Shown here piece by piece: positions 19,630 to 28,871 of a stretch of DNA of 64,000 nt (position 1 is its first letter; each line of letters begins with the position of its first letter). The position numbers and the translations under genes are program-made. The stretch is from Mariluticola halotolerans (GTDB lineage: Bacteria; Pseudomonadota; Alphaproteobacteria; Rhizobiales; Devosiaceae), in assembly GCF_021611515.1 (NCBI RefSeq), contig NZ_CP090960.1:558001-622000 (forward strand), read 5' to 3'. The notes beneath the pieces are model-generated. The model saw nothing but the letters and a program-made list of their open reading frames with translations, was not told the origin of the DNA and did not search any database.

Positions 19630-20727
19630 TCAGGCGGCCTTTTCGGGCATTGGGCCGATATAGCGGGCTTTCGGGCGGATCAGGCGGCCATTCTCTGCCT
19701 GTTCACGGGCATGGGCGATCCAGCCTGTCGTCCGTCCCATGGCAAACACGCAAGTGAATGCCGCGCGCGGAAAGCCGAGTGCTTCGAGTAAAAGAGCCGT
19801 ATAAAATTCTACATTGGTTTCCAGTGCGCGATCGGGCTTTTTGCGGGCGAGCAGGGCGAGCGCTGCTGTCTCAATAGTTTCGGCAAGGATGAGGCGGTCG
19901 GAATCGATTGAGCCCTCGGCAGCAAGATTTGCCAGGCCGGCCTTGAGGGCGTCAGCGCGCGGATCACGGACCCTGTAGATGCGGTGACCAAAACCCATCA
20001 ACCGGTCGCCACGCGCCATGGCGTTCTCCAGCCATGTTTCTGCGTTGGAGGGGGTGCCGATGGCGTCGAGCATGTCAAGCACCGGGCCGGGCGCGCCGCC
20101 ATGCAATGGGCCTTTGAGGGCCCCCAGTGCCCCCAGAACGCAAGAGTTCAGCCCTGCAGCTGTGGAGGCGACAACCCGGGCCGCAAAGGTTGAGGCGTTG
20201 AGGCCGTGATCAGTAACCGTCAACAGATAGCGGTCCAGCGCCGCGATTTGCTGCGGACGGGGATGCTGGCTGGTATGCATGCGTAAAATATCGACGGCAT
20301 GGGGCAGGGCTGCGTCTGGCGCCAATGGTTGCTTGCCAGCCTTGAGGCGCAGCAGGCCCGGGGTGAATACCGCTGGGGCGGCGATCAGCGTCAGGGCGGT
20401 TTCAAGGCTCTGGTCGTCGCTCAACCGTGCGGTGAGGGCGCGCACACCGTCAAAAAGCGGCAGGTCAGCGATGCTGCTCTCCCCCGTTTCCAGTAGGAGA
20501 AATGCTTTCGTTCGGGCGGCGCCCAAGGCCTTTTGCAAGTCCTGACCTGCTGGCAAGTCAGGGAATTGCCCGTCGAGAAGCAAAGCTATGACATCCTCGT
20601 ATTTGCCGCCCTTAATCAATTGGTCGAGTGAGACGCCGCGTATGATCAGGCGTCCGGCAAAACCATCCACATCAGACATTGCGGTGTCGGCGGCGATCAC
20701 ATCTTCCAGCCCGTTTCCATTGGTCAT
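19630..20727 (-). CDS. Citrate synthase-like protein (short, Asp-to-Glu variant)
   Basis: 365-residue member of the citrate/2-methylcitrate synthase superfamily. Citrate synthases condense oxaloacetate and acetyl-CoA with two histidines and an aspartate. Here the first His is kept (His174 in TDHGLNAST), the GPLHGG motif is at 206-211, and the second His is kept (His248 in GFGHRIYRVRDPRA). The position of the catalytic Asp (usually NVDFYSG) reads NVEFYTA, with Glu307. The citrate-binding C-terminal arginines look present (HAREQ, LIRPKARY). The start is the ATG at 20727 with AAGGAG; an upstream extension of 19 codons is unlikely. It is divergent from a paralogue with a DNA-binding domain. It may be an altered synthase or a partner subunit; it is unlikely to be the main GltA. 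Confidence 0.85.
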   Translation of the reverse strand: MTNGNGLEDVIAADTAMSDVDGFAGRLIIRGVSLDQLIKGGKYEDVIALLLDGQFPDLPAGQDLQKALGAARTKAFLLLETGESSIADLPLFDGVRALTARLSDDQSLETALTLIAAPAVFTPGLLRLKAGKQPLAPDAALPHAVDILRMHTSQHPRPQQIAALDRYLLTVTDHGLNASTFAARVVASTAAGLNSCVLGALGALKGPLHGGAPGPVLDMLDAIGTPSNAETWLENAMARGDRLMGFGHRIYRVRDPRADALKAGLANLAAEGSIDSDRLILAETIETAALALLARKKPDRALETNVEFYTALLLEALGFPRAAFTCVFAMGRTTGWIAHAREQAENGRLIRPKARYIGPMPEKAA

Positions 20728-20772
20728 CTCATCACTCCTTGTTGCTTTACGGTAGCAAATTAGTGCTGCTAT

Positions 20773-20803
20773 GATTGACGTCAATCTTGATCAATATAAT
20801 CAA
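20773..20803. promoter_or_regulatory. Palindrome cluster between divergent citrate-synthase-like genes
   Basis: The 88-base gap between the two starts holds a perfect 14-base palindrome (GATTGACGTCAATC, 20773-20786). It is followed directly by TTGATCAA (20787-20794), nested in TTGAT-N7-ATCAA (20787-20803). TCAAT recurs at 20781, 20791 and 20800, about one helical turn apart. This looks like an operator. The HTH-bearing neighbour is an obvious candidate ligand, but that is inference. Confidence 0.55.
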
Positions 20804-20815
20804 TGTGTAGGTGCC

Positions 20816-21952
20816 ATGGACTGGCTTGATGCTTCGGAAGCCCTAGCTTTGCTTGGGGTTCAACCCCAAACCCTCTATGCCAATGTCAGTCGCGGTCGTA
20901 TCAGGGCCCGGCGCAGTTCTGATGATCCCCGCAAAAGCCTGTATGCCGGTGAAGATGTGCGTGCTCTAGCCCGGCGGGGGGCAGGGCGGCGCAAGGCGGA
21001 TGTGCTGGCACAGGAAACAATCAGGTGGGGAGACCCGATCCTGTCCTCTTCTGTTTCCACGGTGGTTGATGGAGGGCTCTATTACCGGGGACAGGATGCC
21101 ATTGCGCTCTCAGCCGGTGCCTTGGTGGAAGACGTTGCGGCTTTGTTATGGCAGAGCGCGGCACCGGTTATTGCCTCGCAACCTGTCACAGGTGCCACGG
21201 CGCTGTCCGGCATGTATCAGGCCTTGGCGCAGCGGGCTGCTGAAGATCCGCCAACCGGTGGGCGCTCGCCCGAGGTTTTGCGCCGGGAGGCGGCGGGGGT
21301 GTTCGGTGCCTTGGCGAATACGGTTATTGCGCCGGGAAGTTCGCCGCTGCATCAGCGCCTTGCGACGGCTTGGCAAAAGCCAGAGGTTGCTGAGCCCTTG
21401 CGTGTGGCGTTGGTTTTGCTGGCAGATCATGAACTCAATGCGTCGACTTTTGCGGCGCGGGTGGCCGCTTCCACGGGGGCACCTCTCGCAGCTGCGGCGC
21501 TGGCAGGGCTTGCGACGCTGACAGGTCCCTTGCACGGCGGCGCGCCTGCGGCAGCGCATGCGCTGATCCAATCGGCGGGCCGATCCGGCCCGGATGCTGC
21601 CATTCGCGCATGGATGGCGCAGGGCCGGGCCTTGCCCGGTATCGGTCACGCGCTTTATGCGAAAGGAGACCCGCGGGCGCAGGCGCTACTGGGTAGTTTC
21701 GAAGTGCCATCGCCGCTTTCGGCGTTGCTGAGTGCTGTGGAGGTAATCTCCGGCGAGCGACCCAATATCGATCTGGCTCTGGCGTGTCTGGTCGAGGCTT
21801 TTGATCTGCCGGCAGATGCGGCTTTTACGATATTTGCCCTAGGGCGTTCCTGCGGCTGGCTGGCCCATGCCATCGAGCAGGTGGAGAGCGGTCACTTGAT
21901 TCGTCCAAGAGCCCGTTATACCGGGCCGGTTGTTCGTCCAGAGGGGCAATAA
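20816..21952 (+). CDS. Citrate synthase-like protein with N-terminal helix-turn-helix
   Basis: 378-residue protein. Residues 1-55 resemble a MerR/excisionase-type winged HTH (SEALALLGVQPQTLYANVSRGRIR, given here as SEALALLGV and QTLYANVSRGRI, then YAGEDVRALA). Residues about 75-378 are a citrate-synthase fold: His205 in LADHELNAST, GPLHGG at 237-242, His278 in GIGHALYAKGDPRA and Asp319 in PNIDLAL. The usual Arg after the second His (GHR) is Ala279, and the Phe-Tyr after the Asp are lost. The C-terminal LIRPRARYTGP closely matches the neighbour. The start is chosen at the ATG 20816 (AGGTG ahead); an ATG at 20771 would make the palindromes coding and has no SD. HTH-citrate synthase fusions occur in other alphaproteobacteria; their function is unknown to me. 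Confidence 0.82.
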   Translation: MDWLDASEALALLGVQPQTLYANVSRGRIRARRSSDDPRKSLYAGEDVRALARRGAGRRKADVLAQETIRWGDPILSSSVSTVVDGGLYYRGQDAIALSAGALVEDVAALLWQSAAPVIASQPVTGATALSGMYQALAQRAAEDPPTGGRSPEVLRREAAGVFGALANTVIAPGSSPLHQRLATAWQKPEVAEPLRVALVLLADHELNASTFAARVAASTGAPLAAAALAGLATLTGPLHGGAPAAAHALIQSAGRSGPDAAIRAWMAQGRALPGIGHALYAKGDPRAQALLGSFEVPSPLSALLSAVEVISGERPNIDLALACLVEAFDLPADAAFTIFALGRSCGWLAHAIEQVESGHLIRPRARYTGPVVRPEGQ

Positions 21953-22078
21953 GCGTATCAGGCGTGTACGAAAGCTGTTTAACAAACGAACTACCGGGTT
22001 CTAACGTTTTATTTTGCCGCCGGGATGGGTAAGTTCAATGTGACGGTTGAGTCCTGTTTAGATTTGCCGGCTTCGGTG

Positions 22079-22106
22079 CTTGCGCCCGCCCGGTTGCGAC
22101 CTATGT
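22079..22106 (+). promoter_or_regulatory. RpoH-type heat-shock promoter for lon
   Basis: CTTG, 17-base spacer, CCTATGT. This matches the alphaproteobacterial RpoH consensus CTTG-N17/18-CYTATNT in all core positions. Predicted start near 22113, about 84 bases before lon. The rest of the gap since the previous gene shows no other signal. Confidence 0.62.
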
Positions 22107-22196
22107 AATAGCAGAACAGTGCCGGCGCGGATCAAGAGCCGGCGTGAATACCGCGTCAAACCTCCCCCCTTGGCGCATTGTATGAGAGGAAACTGA

Positions 22197-24620
22197 ATGT
22201 CCGACACCCAAACAGGTGCACCTGAGTTCGATCGTGAGCGGGTTTACCCCGTTCTGCCCTTGCGTGACATCGTGGTTTTCCCCGGCATGATCGTGCCGCT
22301 TTTCGTTGGCCGTGAAAAATCCGTCAAAGCGCTTGAGGAAGTCATGCGTGACGACAAGCATATTCTGGTGGTCACGCAGAAGAACGCGCAGGACGATGAT
22401 CCCGCGCCGGAAGACATTTATGAAACCGGCACCATTGCCTCGGTCTTGCAGCTTCTGAAATTGCCTGACGGCACTGTCAAAGTGCTGGTTGAAGGCCTGC
22501 ACCGTGCGAAAATAGACCGCTATTTGCAAACGACGGATTATTTCGAGGCCGAAGCCAGTGCTCTGGAAGAACCTGACTACGAGAATGTCGAGGTTGAGGC
22601 CCTGGCACGCTCGGCGCTGAGCGAGTTCGAAAACTACGTCAAACTCAACAAGAAGATTTCGGCAGAGGTTGTCGCCGCAGTCAACCAGATCGAGGATCAC
22701 TCCAAGCTGGCGGATACGCTGGCGTCGCATCTGGTGGTCAAGATACAGGAAAAGGAAGACCTGTTGTCTTCCGTCTCCGTTGCTGAGCGCTTCGAGAAAA
22801 TCCTGGCGATGATGGAAGGCGAAATCGGCGTCCTGCAGGTCGAAAAGCGCATCCGCAGCCGGGTGAAGCGCCAGATGGAAAAGACCCAGCGCGAATATTA
22901 CCTGAACGAGCAGATGAAGGCGATCCAGCGTGAGTTGGGCGATAGCGAGGACGGCACGAACGAGCTGACCGAGCTTGAAGAGCGCGTGGCCAAAACCAAG
23001 CTGACCAAGGAAGCACGGGCAAAAGCTGATGCCGAGCTGAAAAAGCTCAAGCAGATGAGCCCGATGTCAGCGGAAGCCACTGTCGTGCGCAATTATCTCG
23101 ACTGGTTGCTGGGTCTGCCCTGGGGCAAGAAATCCAAGGTGAAGAAGGATCTGCCACTGGCTGAGCTGGTGCTGGATACGGATCACTATGGCCTTGAGAA
23201 GGTCAAGGAACGGATCATCGAATATCTTGCGGTCCAGAGCCGGACCGGCAAGCTGAAAGGCCCGATCCTCTGCCTCGTCGGCCCGCCGGGTGTCGGCAAG
23301 ACCTCGCTTGGCAAGTCGATTGCCAAGGCGACCGGGCGCGAATTCATCCGTATGTCGCTGGGCGGCGTGCGCGATGAAGCCGAAATCCGTGGTCACCGCC
23401 GCACCTATATCGGCTCCATGCCCGGCAAGGTGGTCCAGTCCATGAAGAAGGCGGGCAAGAGCAATCCGTTGTTCCTGCTCGACGAAATCGACAAGATGGG
23501 CATGGATTTCCGTGGAGATCCGTCTTCGGCCTTGCTTGAGGTTCTGGATCCCGAGCAGAACAGTAGCTTCAACGATCACTATCTTGAGGTCGATTATGAC
23601 CTGTCGGATGTGATGTTCGTGACGACCTCGAACACCCTCAATATTCCTGGGCCGCTTATGGACCGGATGGAAATCATCCGGATCAGTGGTTACACGGAAG
23701 AGGAAAAGCACGAGATCGCCAAGCGGCACCTGCTGCCCGAAACCATGAAAGAGCATGGTCTGACGGCGGAAGAGTTCGTCCTGCCGGAAGACTCGTTGAT
23801 GCTCATGATCCAGCGCTACACCCGGGAAGCCGGTGTGCGTAATCTCAAGCGCGAGATTTCCAAGCTGATGCGCAAGGCGGTCAAGGACCTGATGACCTCG
23901 GACAAAAAGGTCATCACTGTCGATGAAACCCTGCTTGAGGAATATCTCGGTGCGCCGCCATTCCGCCATGGTGAGATCGACGAGGATCCGCAGGTTGGTG
24001 TTGTCACGGGTCTCGCCTGGACTTCGGTTGGTGGCGAATTGCTGACCATTGAAGGTGTTATCTCACCGGGTAAAGGCAAGATGACCGTCACGGGCAACCT
24101 TAAGGACGTGATGAAAGAATCGATTTCGGCCGCAAATGCCTATGTGCGTTCACGCTGCATCGATTTTGGCATTAAGCCGCCCATGTTTGATACACGCGAT
24201 ATCCACGTGCACGTTCCAGAGGGGGCAACCCCCAAGGATGGGCCTTCGGCAGGCATCGCCATGGCGACAGCCATTGTCTCGATCATGACCGGTGTGGCAG
24301 TGCGTCACGATGTGGCCATGACGGGTGAAATCACCCTGCGCGGACGGGTTTTGCCGATTGGCGGCCTGAAGGAAAAGCTGCTTGCAGCGCTTCGGGGTGG
24401 CATCAAGAAAGTGCTTATTCCTGAGGAAAACGTTCGTGATCTCAAGGAGATACCGGATAGTGTCAAGGAGGGGATGGAGATCGTCCCTGTAAGCCGGATG
24501 GAGGAAGTGCTCAAGCATGCGCTTGTGCGGGACCTTGAACCGATTGAGTGGAATGTCGATGAAACCGTGCCCGCTACGACCACCGAAAGCGATGCCGGGG
24601 AAGCAGTGGTTGCACACTAG
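22197..24620 (+). CDS. lon: ATP-dependent protease Lon
   Basis: 807-residue homohexameric cytosolic AAA+ serine protease that removes misfolded and regulatory proteins. Seen: the N-terminal substrate-recognition LAN domain ([15 protein letters not shown], about residue 17-31), a long coiled-coil middle, Walker A GPPGVGKT at 362-369, and the catalytic dyad Ser684 ([10 protein letters not shown]) and Lys727 (GGLKEKLL). Length is standard. SD GAGAGGAAAC precedes the ATG. The RpoH-like promoter upstream fits its stress role. The hairpin after it and hupB downstream are in the order usual for relatives. Confidence 0.98.
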   Translation: MSDTQTGAPEFDRERVYPVLPLRDIVVFPGMIVPLFVGREKSVKALEEVMRDDKHILVVTQKNAQDDDPAPEDIYETGTIASVLQLLKLPDGTVKVLVEGLHRAKIDRYLQTTDYFEAEASALEEPDYENVEVEALARSALSEFENYVKLNKKISAEVVAAVNQIEDHSKLADTLASHLVVKIQEKEDLLSSVSVAERFEKILAMMEGEIGVLQVEKRIRSRVKRQMEKTQREYYLNEQMKAIQRELGDSEDGTNELTELEERVAKTKLTKEARAKADAELKKLKQMSPMSAEATVVRNYLDWLLGLPWGKKSKVKKDLPLAELVLDTDHYGLEKVKERIIEYLAVQSRTGKLKGPILCLVGPPGVGKTSLGKSIAKATGREFIRMSLGGVRDEAEIRGHRRTYIGSMPGKVVQSMKKAGKSNPLFLLDEIDKMGMDFRGDPSSALLEVLDPEQNSSFNDHYLEVDYDLSDVMFVTTSNTLNIPGPLMDRMEIIRISGYTEEEKHEIAKRHLLPETMKEHGLTAEEFVLPEDSLMLMIQRYTREAGVRNLKREISKLMRKAVKDLMTSDKKVITVDETLLEEYLGAPPFRHGEIDEDPQVGVVTGLAWTSVGGELLTIEGVISPGKGKMTVTGNLKDVMKESISAANAYVRSRCIDFGIKPPMFDTRDIHVHVPEGATPKDGPSAGIAMATAIVSIMTGVAVRHDVAMTGEITLRGRVLPIGGLKEKLLAALRGGIKKVLIPEENVRDLKEIPDSVKEGMEIVPVSRMEEVLKHALVRDLEPIEWNVDETVPATTTESDAGEAVVAH

Positions 24621-24650
24621 CTGGTGATATTTACATTTTGCTAAGTATTG

Positions 24651-24678
24651 AAAAGCGGCGCTGCGGCGCCGCTTTTTT
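24651..24678 (+). terminator. Rho-independent terminator of lon
   Basis: AAAAGCGGCG CTGCGG CGCCGCTTTT followed by further T; ten-base perfect stem, 30 bases after the lon stop codon. Confidence 0.92.
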
Positions 24679-24797
24679 CATGTGCTAAAGTCGCTGAGAT
24701 GGCCGGTTTTCCTTGCGTTTAAGGTAGAATCGCAAAAATGTGACACGGCTTGCCTAGGCTCTTTTTGAGCGGGCACAATTATTATTGAGGAAATGAA

Positions 24798-25070
24798 ATG
24801 AACAAGAACGAACTGACCGGCGTGGTCGCCGACAAGGCAGGTATTACCAAGGCGCAGGCTGCTGACGCTGTTGATGCCGTTTTTGAAGCGATCACCGATA
24901 CGCTGAAGGACGGCGGCGACGTTCGCCTCGTCGGTTTTGGCACGTTCGCCGTTTCTCGGCGTAAAGCCAGCAAGGGCCGCAATCCGGCCACTGGCGCGGA
25001 AATCGATATTCCTGCTTCCAATCAGGCAAAGTTCAAGCCCGGTAAGGGCCTGAAAGACGCGCTGAACTAA
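24798..25070 (+). CDS. hupB: DNA-binding protein HU
   Basis: 90-residue histone-like protein that bends and compacts DNA as a dimer. The HU signature GFGTFAVSRRKASKGRNPATG, which includes the DNA-binding beta arm, spans about residues 46-66 (key residues GFGTF and RNPATG). The length and C-terminal FKPGKGLKDALN are typical. SD GAGGAAATGAA is close to the ATG. Position after lon is the usual one, and a terminator follows. Confidence 0.97.
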   Translation: MNKNELTGVVADKAGITKAQAADAVDAVFEAITDTLKDGGDVRLVGFGTFAVSRRKASKGRNPATGAEIDIPASNQAKFKPGKGLKDALN

Positions 25071-25098
25071 GGGAACGTAAATTTCGTTTCACTTCAGA

Positions 25099-25134
25099 GG
25101 CCCCGGAGACGTGTTCCGGGGCCCTTTGTTTTTG
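25099..25134 (+). terminator. Rho-independent terminator of hupB
   Basis: GGCCCCGGA...TCCGGGGCC hairpin followed by CTTTGTTTTTG, 28 bases after the hupB stop codon. Confidence 0.9.
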
Positions 25135-25226
25135 TATCTAGGTGCAAAGAGTGGTTGACCTTGCCCGAGCAAGGCAATATCACCACCCAGCGCATCGGGT
25201 TTCACCCGCTGTTTCCCCGATCAAGG

Positions 25227-25302
25227 GGGCGGTTAGCTCAGTTGGTAGAGCGCCTCGTTTACACCGAGGATGTCGGGAGTTCGAGTCTCTCACCGCCCAC
25301 CA
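25227..25302 (+). tRNA. tRNA-Val (anticodon UAC)
   Basis: 76 bases including encoded CCA. Acceptor GGGCGGT pairs with ACCGCCC; D arm TAGCTCAGTTGGTAGAGC; anticodon stem CCTCG/CGAGG around the loop TTTACAC, so the anticodon is UAC; T arm GGGAGTTCGAGTCTCTC. All parts are standard. Confidence 0.97.
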
Positions 25303-25341
25303 GGGCCTTCTCAAAAGCTTCTCCCGATAGTGCCTGGTTCT

Positions 25342-26943
25342 TCACCAGGATTGTTGCAGCAATTGTGCTGTGCGCCGCGCAAGGGCCGCGGCATTGGGCA
25401 CCATGTCTGCCTGTACGAACCGGTAAAGCTGTTCGATCCGCTCCGGGTCGGCGGCATTGGCTCTGGTGGCATGAAGCCGCGCCCAGGCGCTGAGAAAGAA
25501 TACCAGCCCGGTTAACTGCATGAAGGGCATGGCGCCATATCCCGGCTGATCGCTCTCTGTGAGGGTGGTCGCGGTTTGCTGCCACAGCTGCACAAGCTCA
25601 TTCAGGCATTTCGCCATCGGCTCATCCGCAAGGTTTGCGGCGTCCGCGATCTCTGCGGCAAAACGTTCCACGAGGTTCCCATCATCGAGTTTAAGCAGCC
25701 GCGTGGCCAGTGTCATGGCCAGTACGCCATTGGTGCCTTCATAAAGGCGCGTCACGCGCCCATCGCGCCATAATTGCTCAATGCCGTATTCGGGCAGGTA
25801 ACCGTACCCACCGAGCACCTGAATGCCGGTGTCGGCCACATGCGAGCCGGCATCGCTGCAAAACACCTTGCACACAGGGGTGAGAAAATCAGTCAGGGCA
25901 TCAGAATCGCCAAGCAGTGCTGTCGTTCGATAGACCATGGCACGTGCGCCGAGTGTTGTTGCATCCATCTCCATGAGCATGCGTTTGACGTCCGGGTGCT
26001 GGTCTATGGTCTTGCCGCCCTGCTGGCGTGTTTCGGCGTAAGTGCGGGCGAGTTGGGTTGCCTGTGCTGACAGGGCCACACCCTGCAACGAGACCTCAAG
26101 GCGGGCCCGGTTCATCATGACGAACATCGCCTTGAGCCCTTCGCCCGGCGCGCCAAGCATTTCGGCCTTGGCGGCGTTGAACGATAACTGGCAGGTTGGC
26201 GAACCATGCAGGCCGAGCTTTTCCTCAATCCGGATGGTTTCAACAGCATTGCGGCTGCCATCATCGAGATGCGACGGGCAGGCAAACAACGACAGACCCT
26301 TTGTGCGTGATTCGGCAGGGCCGGTCCGCGCCAGCACAAGGTGGAGAATTCTGGGGGTGAGGTTTTGGTCGCCGCCCGAAATGAATATCTTGCCGCCGGA
26401 CAGGTTCCAGTAGCCGTCGCCATTGTCGACAGCCTTCATTTTGATGGCCCCGAGGTCCGAGCCGGCACCGGGTTCGGTCAGGCACATGGTGGCGAGGGTT
26501 TCCCCGGACGCCAGGTCCGCAATCAATCGTTGCTGCTGTTCAGCGTTGCCGCAGGCCTCAATGGCCTCACTGGCCCCGCCAACGAGACTGACAACCATCT
26601 GGAAGGCATGGCTGGCACCCGCCAGAACCTCGATTGCCGCGAGGCCGGCGAGGGGGGCTGCCCCTATGCCGCCGTGCGCTTCGGGGAGGGAAAGCAGGTG
26701 CCAGCCCAGTGCAACATATTCCTGATAGGCGCTGACCAGCGGTGCCGGCATTTGAACGCGGCCATCTGAGAGAACACAGCCTTTAGTGTCCGCATCCTGA
26801 TTCGCAGGCGCGATTGTGCTGTCGGTGAATTCCGCCAGCGACTCCAGAATGCCCATGGTGGCGGGAGTATCCCAGGTTTCTCCAGCAGATACGGTGTTGA
26901 ATGCTGCAATTGTGAAACGGATATCTTCCAGCGGCGTGACCAT
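25342..26943 (-). CDS. Acyl-CoA dehydrogenase, long C-terminal-extension subfamily
   Basis: 533-residue flavoenzyme that makes an alpha-beta double bond in an acyl-CoA. Seen: MCLTEPGAGSDLGAI (FAD-binding, 153-167), ISGGDQN (188-194), the R-LYEGTNG motif with the expected catalytic base Glu402, and a C-terminal domain beyond the usual 400 residues. The N-terminal start (TPLEDIRF) and extra C-terminal domain match the long subfamily that includes the methylmercaptopropionyl-CoA dehydrogenase DmdC; that specific substrate is not shown here. SD AAGGAGGAT precedes the ATG. It is a single gene on the minus strand between tRNA-Val and tRNA-Asp, with no beta-oxidation partner beside it. Confidence 0.88.
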   Translation of the reverse strand: MVTPLEDIRFTIAAFNTVSAGETWDTPATMGILESLAEFTDSTIAPANQDADTKGCVLSDGRVQMPAPLVSAYQEYVALGWHLLSLPEAHGGIGAAPLAGLAAIEVLAGASHAFQMVVSLVGGASEAIEACGNAEQQQRLIADLASGETLATMCLTEPGAGSDLGAIKMKAVDNGDGYWNLSGGKIFISGGDQNLTPRILHLVLARTGPAESRTKGLSLFACPSHLDDGSRNAVETIRIEEKLGLHGSPTCQLSFNAAKAEMLGAPGEGLKAMFVMMNRARLEVSLQGVALSAQATQLARTYAETRQQGGKTIDQHPDVKRMLMEMDATTLGARAMVYRTTALLGDSDALTDFLTPVCKVFCSDAGSHVADTGIQVLGGYGYLPEYGIEQLWRDGRVTRLYEGTNGVLAMTLATRLLKLDDGNLVERFAAEIADAANLADEPMAKCLNELVQLWQQTATTLTESDQPGYGAMPFMQLTGLVFFLSAWARLHATRANAADPERIEQLYRFVQADMVPNAAALARRTAQLLQQSW

Positions 26944-27153
26944 GCCATCCTCCTTTTTGTTATATAGTAGAACATTTCATGAGTTGATGCATATGCCAAA
27001 CGCCGATTGAAAAAATTCTGCCGACGCGCAAAGCGAGACGTTCTCAGGTTCGATAGGGCATCGTTTCTCGCCGGTTTTAGTGTTCGGGATGCAAGAAAGC
27101 CGGGGCCTTGAATTTAAAGTGCAATAAAAGCGCATTACGGGGCGTCTAGTCGC

Positions 27154-27182
27154 TTGACTTGGGGTATTGGGACCGGTAAACC
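27154..27182 (+). promoter_or_regulatory. Possible sigma-70 promoter for tRNA-Asp
   Basis: TTGACT (27154-27159), 17-base spacer, TAAACC (27177-27182), about 30 bases before the tRNA. The -35 is strong and the -10 is modest. Confidence 0.42.
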
Positions 27183-27218
27183 GGCGCAACCTTCGGGGGG
27201 CAAGTTGCTCTCCACCAA

Positions 27219-27295
<77 letters not shown>

Positions 27296-28141
27296 CTTCC
27301 CGTTGATTTCCCGCATTTAGCGACGCAACGGACGATCACCAAACTCTCAAGAACAAACGATTCTGACCGTCATGCGCGACGGACCAACGTCACGTGCCTG
27401 GTTCCGCTTGCCTGCGCTGAACCGCGCCTTCGACAATTTGCCCGAATCTCCGACGATCTGCGACTCATGTGCGATGATTGCGACGCAGGCGACGATGGCC
27501 ATTGTTTCAAGCAAACTCGAATTTTGTGTGGCTGTGACGGCTTTTCGCCTTAATTTCAGCGGTCCGATCCTGGTTATCGGGTTGTCGGATGAGTGCGCGC
27601 GAAACTTGCCGTGCCATTATGCCTTGCGGGAAGATCACTAGCCGGCGCGATATTTGAAGGTACATGCACAAATCACTGCGGCGACAGAATCGCTTGATCC
27701 GGGGCTGGTCTTTAAGCTGGCGTCAGCTCGTATGGCCCGGATTGTTGCTGAAACTCAGAGCTTTATGACATGAGAACTGAAAATGCCGCCGATCTTTGAA
27801 CTGGGGCGGTGCTGCATTCCTTTGGCGGCGTTATTATTTGATTCAACATGTTTCTAAAACCTCAGGGGAAGCGGTGAGTGGCTCGTGTACTATCAGGCGC
27901 TGATACCCTGATGACGGGTGGGGAAATGGGCTGTGATAAATGGGCAACATCGGCGGTTTGCCTTTTTCTTGCCATTGGAAGACCAAAGTTTCTCCCTATC
28001 TAGAGATCAGGTTCAGGTTCGAACCGCTGGTGGAGTGCGCGTGATTGATCACGGGTGCTTTTGGGGGTGCCGGTTTCATCAAATGGAACGAAATCTCGCG
28101 TGGCGAGTTGTTCTACTCGAATGTTCTATAAGGAGAGCAAT
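27296..28141 (+). other. 850-base gene-poor stretch after tRNA-Asp
   Basis: No gene here is convincing. Open frames of 89 and about 75 codons exist (27372-27641; 27918-28145) but show no domain, poor Shine-Dalgarno and no family feel. The last 100 bases must contain the promoter and leader of the outer-membrane gene. The stretch could be the remains of a lost gene or a tRNA-flanking insertion site, but no repeat of the tRNA end was found by eye. Confidence 0.4.
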
Positions 28142-28687
28142 ATGACCTCACTCAAGAAAATTACACTCGGCGCGCTTTCGAGCGTTGTTCTTGTGTCCGG
28201 TGCGCACGCGGCCGATCTCACGACCTACACACCGGCAGAGCCTATGACAGCCCCGGCTTACAACGATCCGGGCTTTGACTGGAGCGGTCCTTATGTAGGC
28301 CTTTCCGGCCTCGCACAGGATGCGAATGGCAACTGGGAATATGGCGTTGGCCTTCAGGCTGGTGTGAATGCCCAGTTTGATTTCTACCTGCTTGGTGGTG
28401 AAGTCGCGATCTCCGGTCAGGGTGATGGCACAAACAGCCGCACATACGGCCAGGTTTTGGCACGTGGCGGTCTTGTTGTGACTGACGACGTGGTCATCTA
28501 TGCCGCTGGTGGTTATGGCGTCGATATGAGCGCTGCACCGGATGAGCATTGGCTGTTGGGTGGCGGTGCAGAATTTGCCGTTACCGAAAACATCAGCCTG
28601 CGTGGCCAGTATCTGCATGGCTTCGCCACGCAGAATACCTACACAGACACCAACCAGATCACCGTTGGTATGAACTTCCACTTCTAA
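28142..28687 (+). CDS. Small outer-membrane beta-barrel protein
   Basis: 181-residue protein with a signal peptide (1-23, cleavage after AHA). The mature part begins with an Ala/Pro/Thr segment and then shows alternating Gly/aromatic strands (WSGPYVGLSG, YGVGLQAGVNAQF, GQVLARGGLVV, ISLRGQYLHGF), ending in GMNFHF. A terminal Phe is the usual signal for insertion by the BAM complex. It is similar to the Omp25/31-type porin-like proteins of Hyphomicrobiales, by pattern. SD AAGGAG is strong. An independent terminator follows, so it is monocistronic. Exact cargo or function is unknown. Confidence 0.8.
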   Translation: MTSLKKITLGALSSVVLVSGAHAADLTTYTPAEPMTAPAYNDPGFDWSGPYVGLSGLAQDANGNWEYGVGLQAGVNAQFDFYLLGGEVAISGQGDGTNSRTYGQVLARGGLVVTDDVVIYAAGGYGVDMSAAPDEHWLLGGGAEFAVTENISLRGQYLHGFATQNTYTDTNQITVGMNFHF

Positions 28688-28713
28688 TCACATCGATTCG
28701 AAGTTCAGGTTCG

Positions 28714-28745
28714 AGGGCCGTCTGCATTGCAGGCGGCCCTTTTTG
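28714..28745 (+). terminator. Rho-independent terminator after first beta-barrel gene
   Basis: AGGGCCGTCTGC ATT GCAGGCGGCCCT hairpin (one G-U pair) followed by TTTTTG. Confidence 0.92.
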
Positions 28746-28871
28746 TTTGCGGGCAGGGACGGCCTTGTCGCGGTTAACGCTCTGTTATCCCTTTCACTAA
28801 AGTTTTATTGAATTCCAAGCCTTCAGCCCGCTTAACTGAACCTCGATCAGAATAGAAAAAGAGGCGGTGGC

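Noticed and set aside
20771-20815. Alternative ATG start for the HTH-citrate synthase gene
   Set aside because: No SD, and it would turn the palindrome cluster into coding sequence; the ATG at 20816 begins right at the HTH domain.
27372-27641. 89-codon frame after tRNA-Asp
   Set aside because: No SD, no domain, codon use unlike neighbours; kept only as part of the gene-poor stretch.
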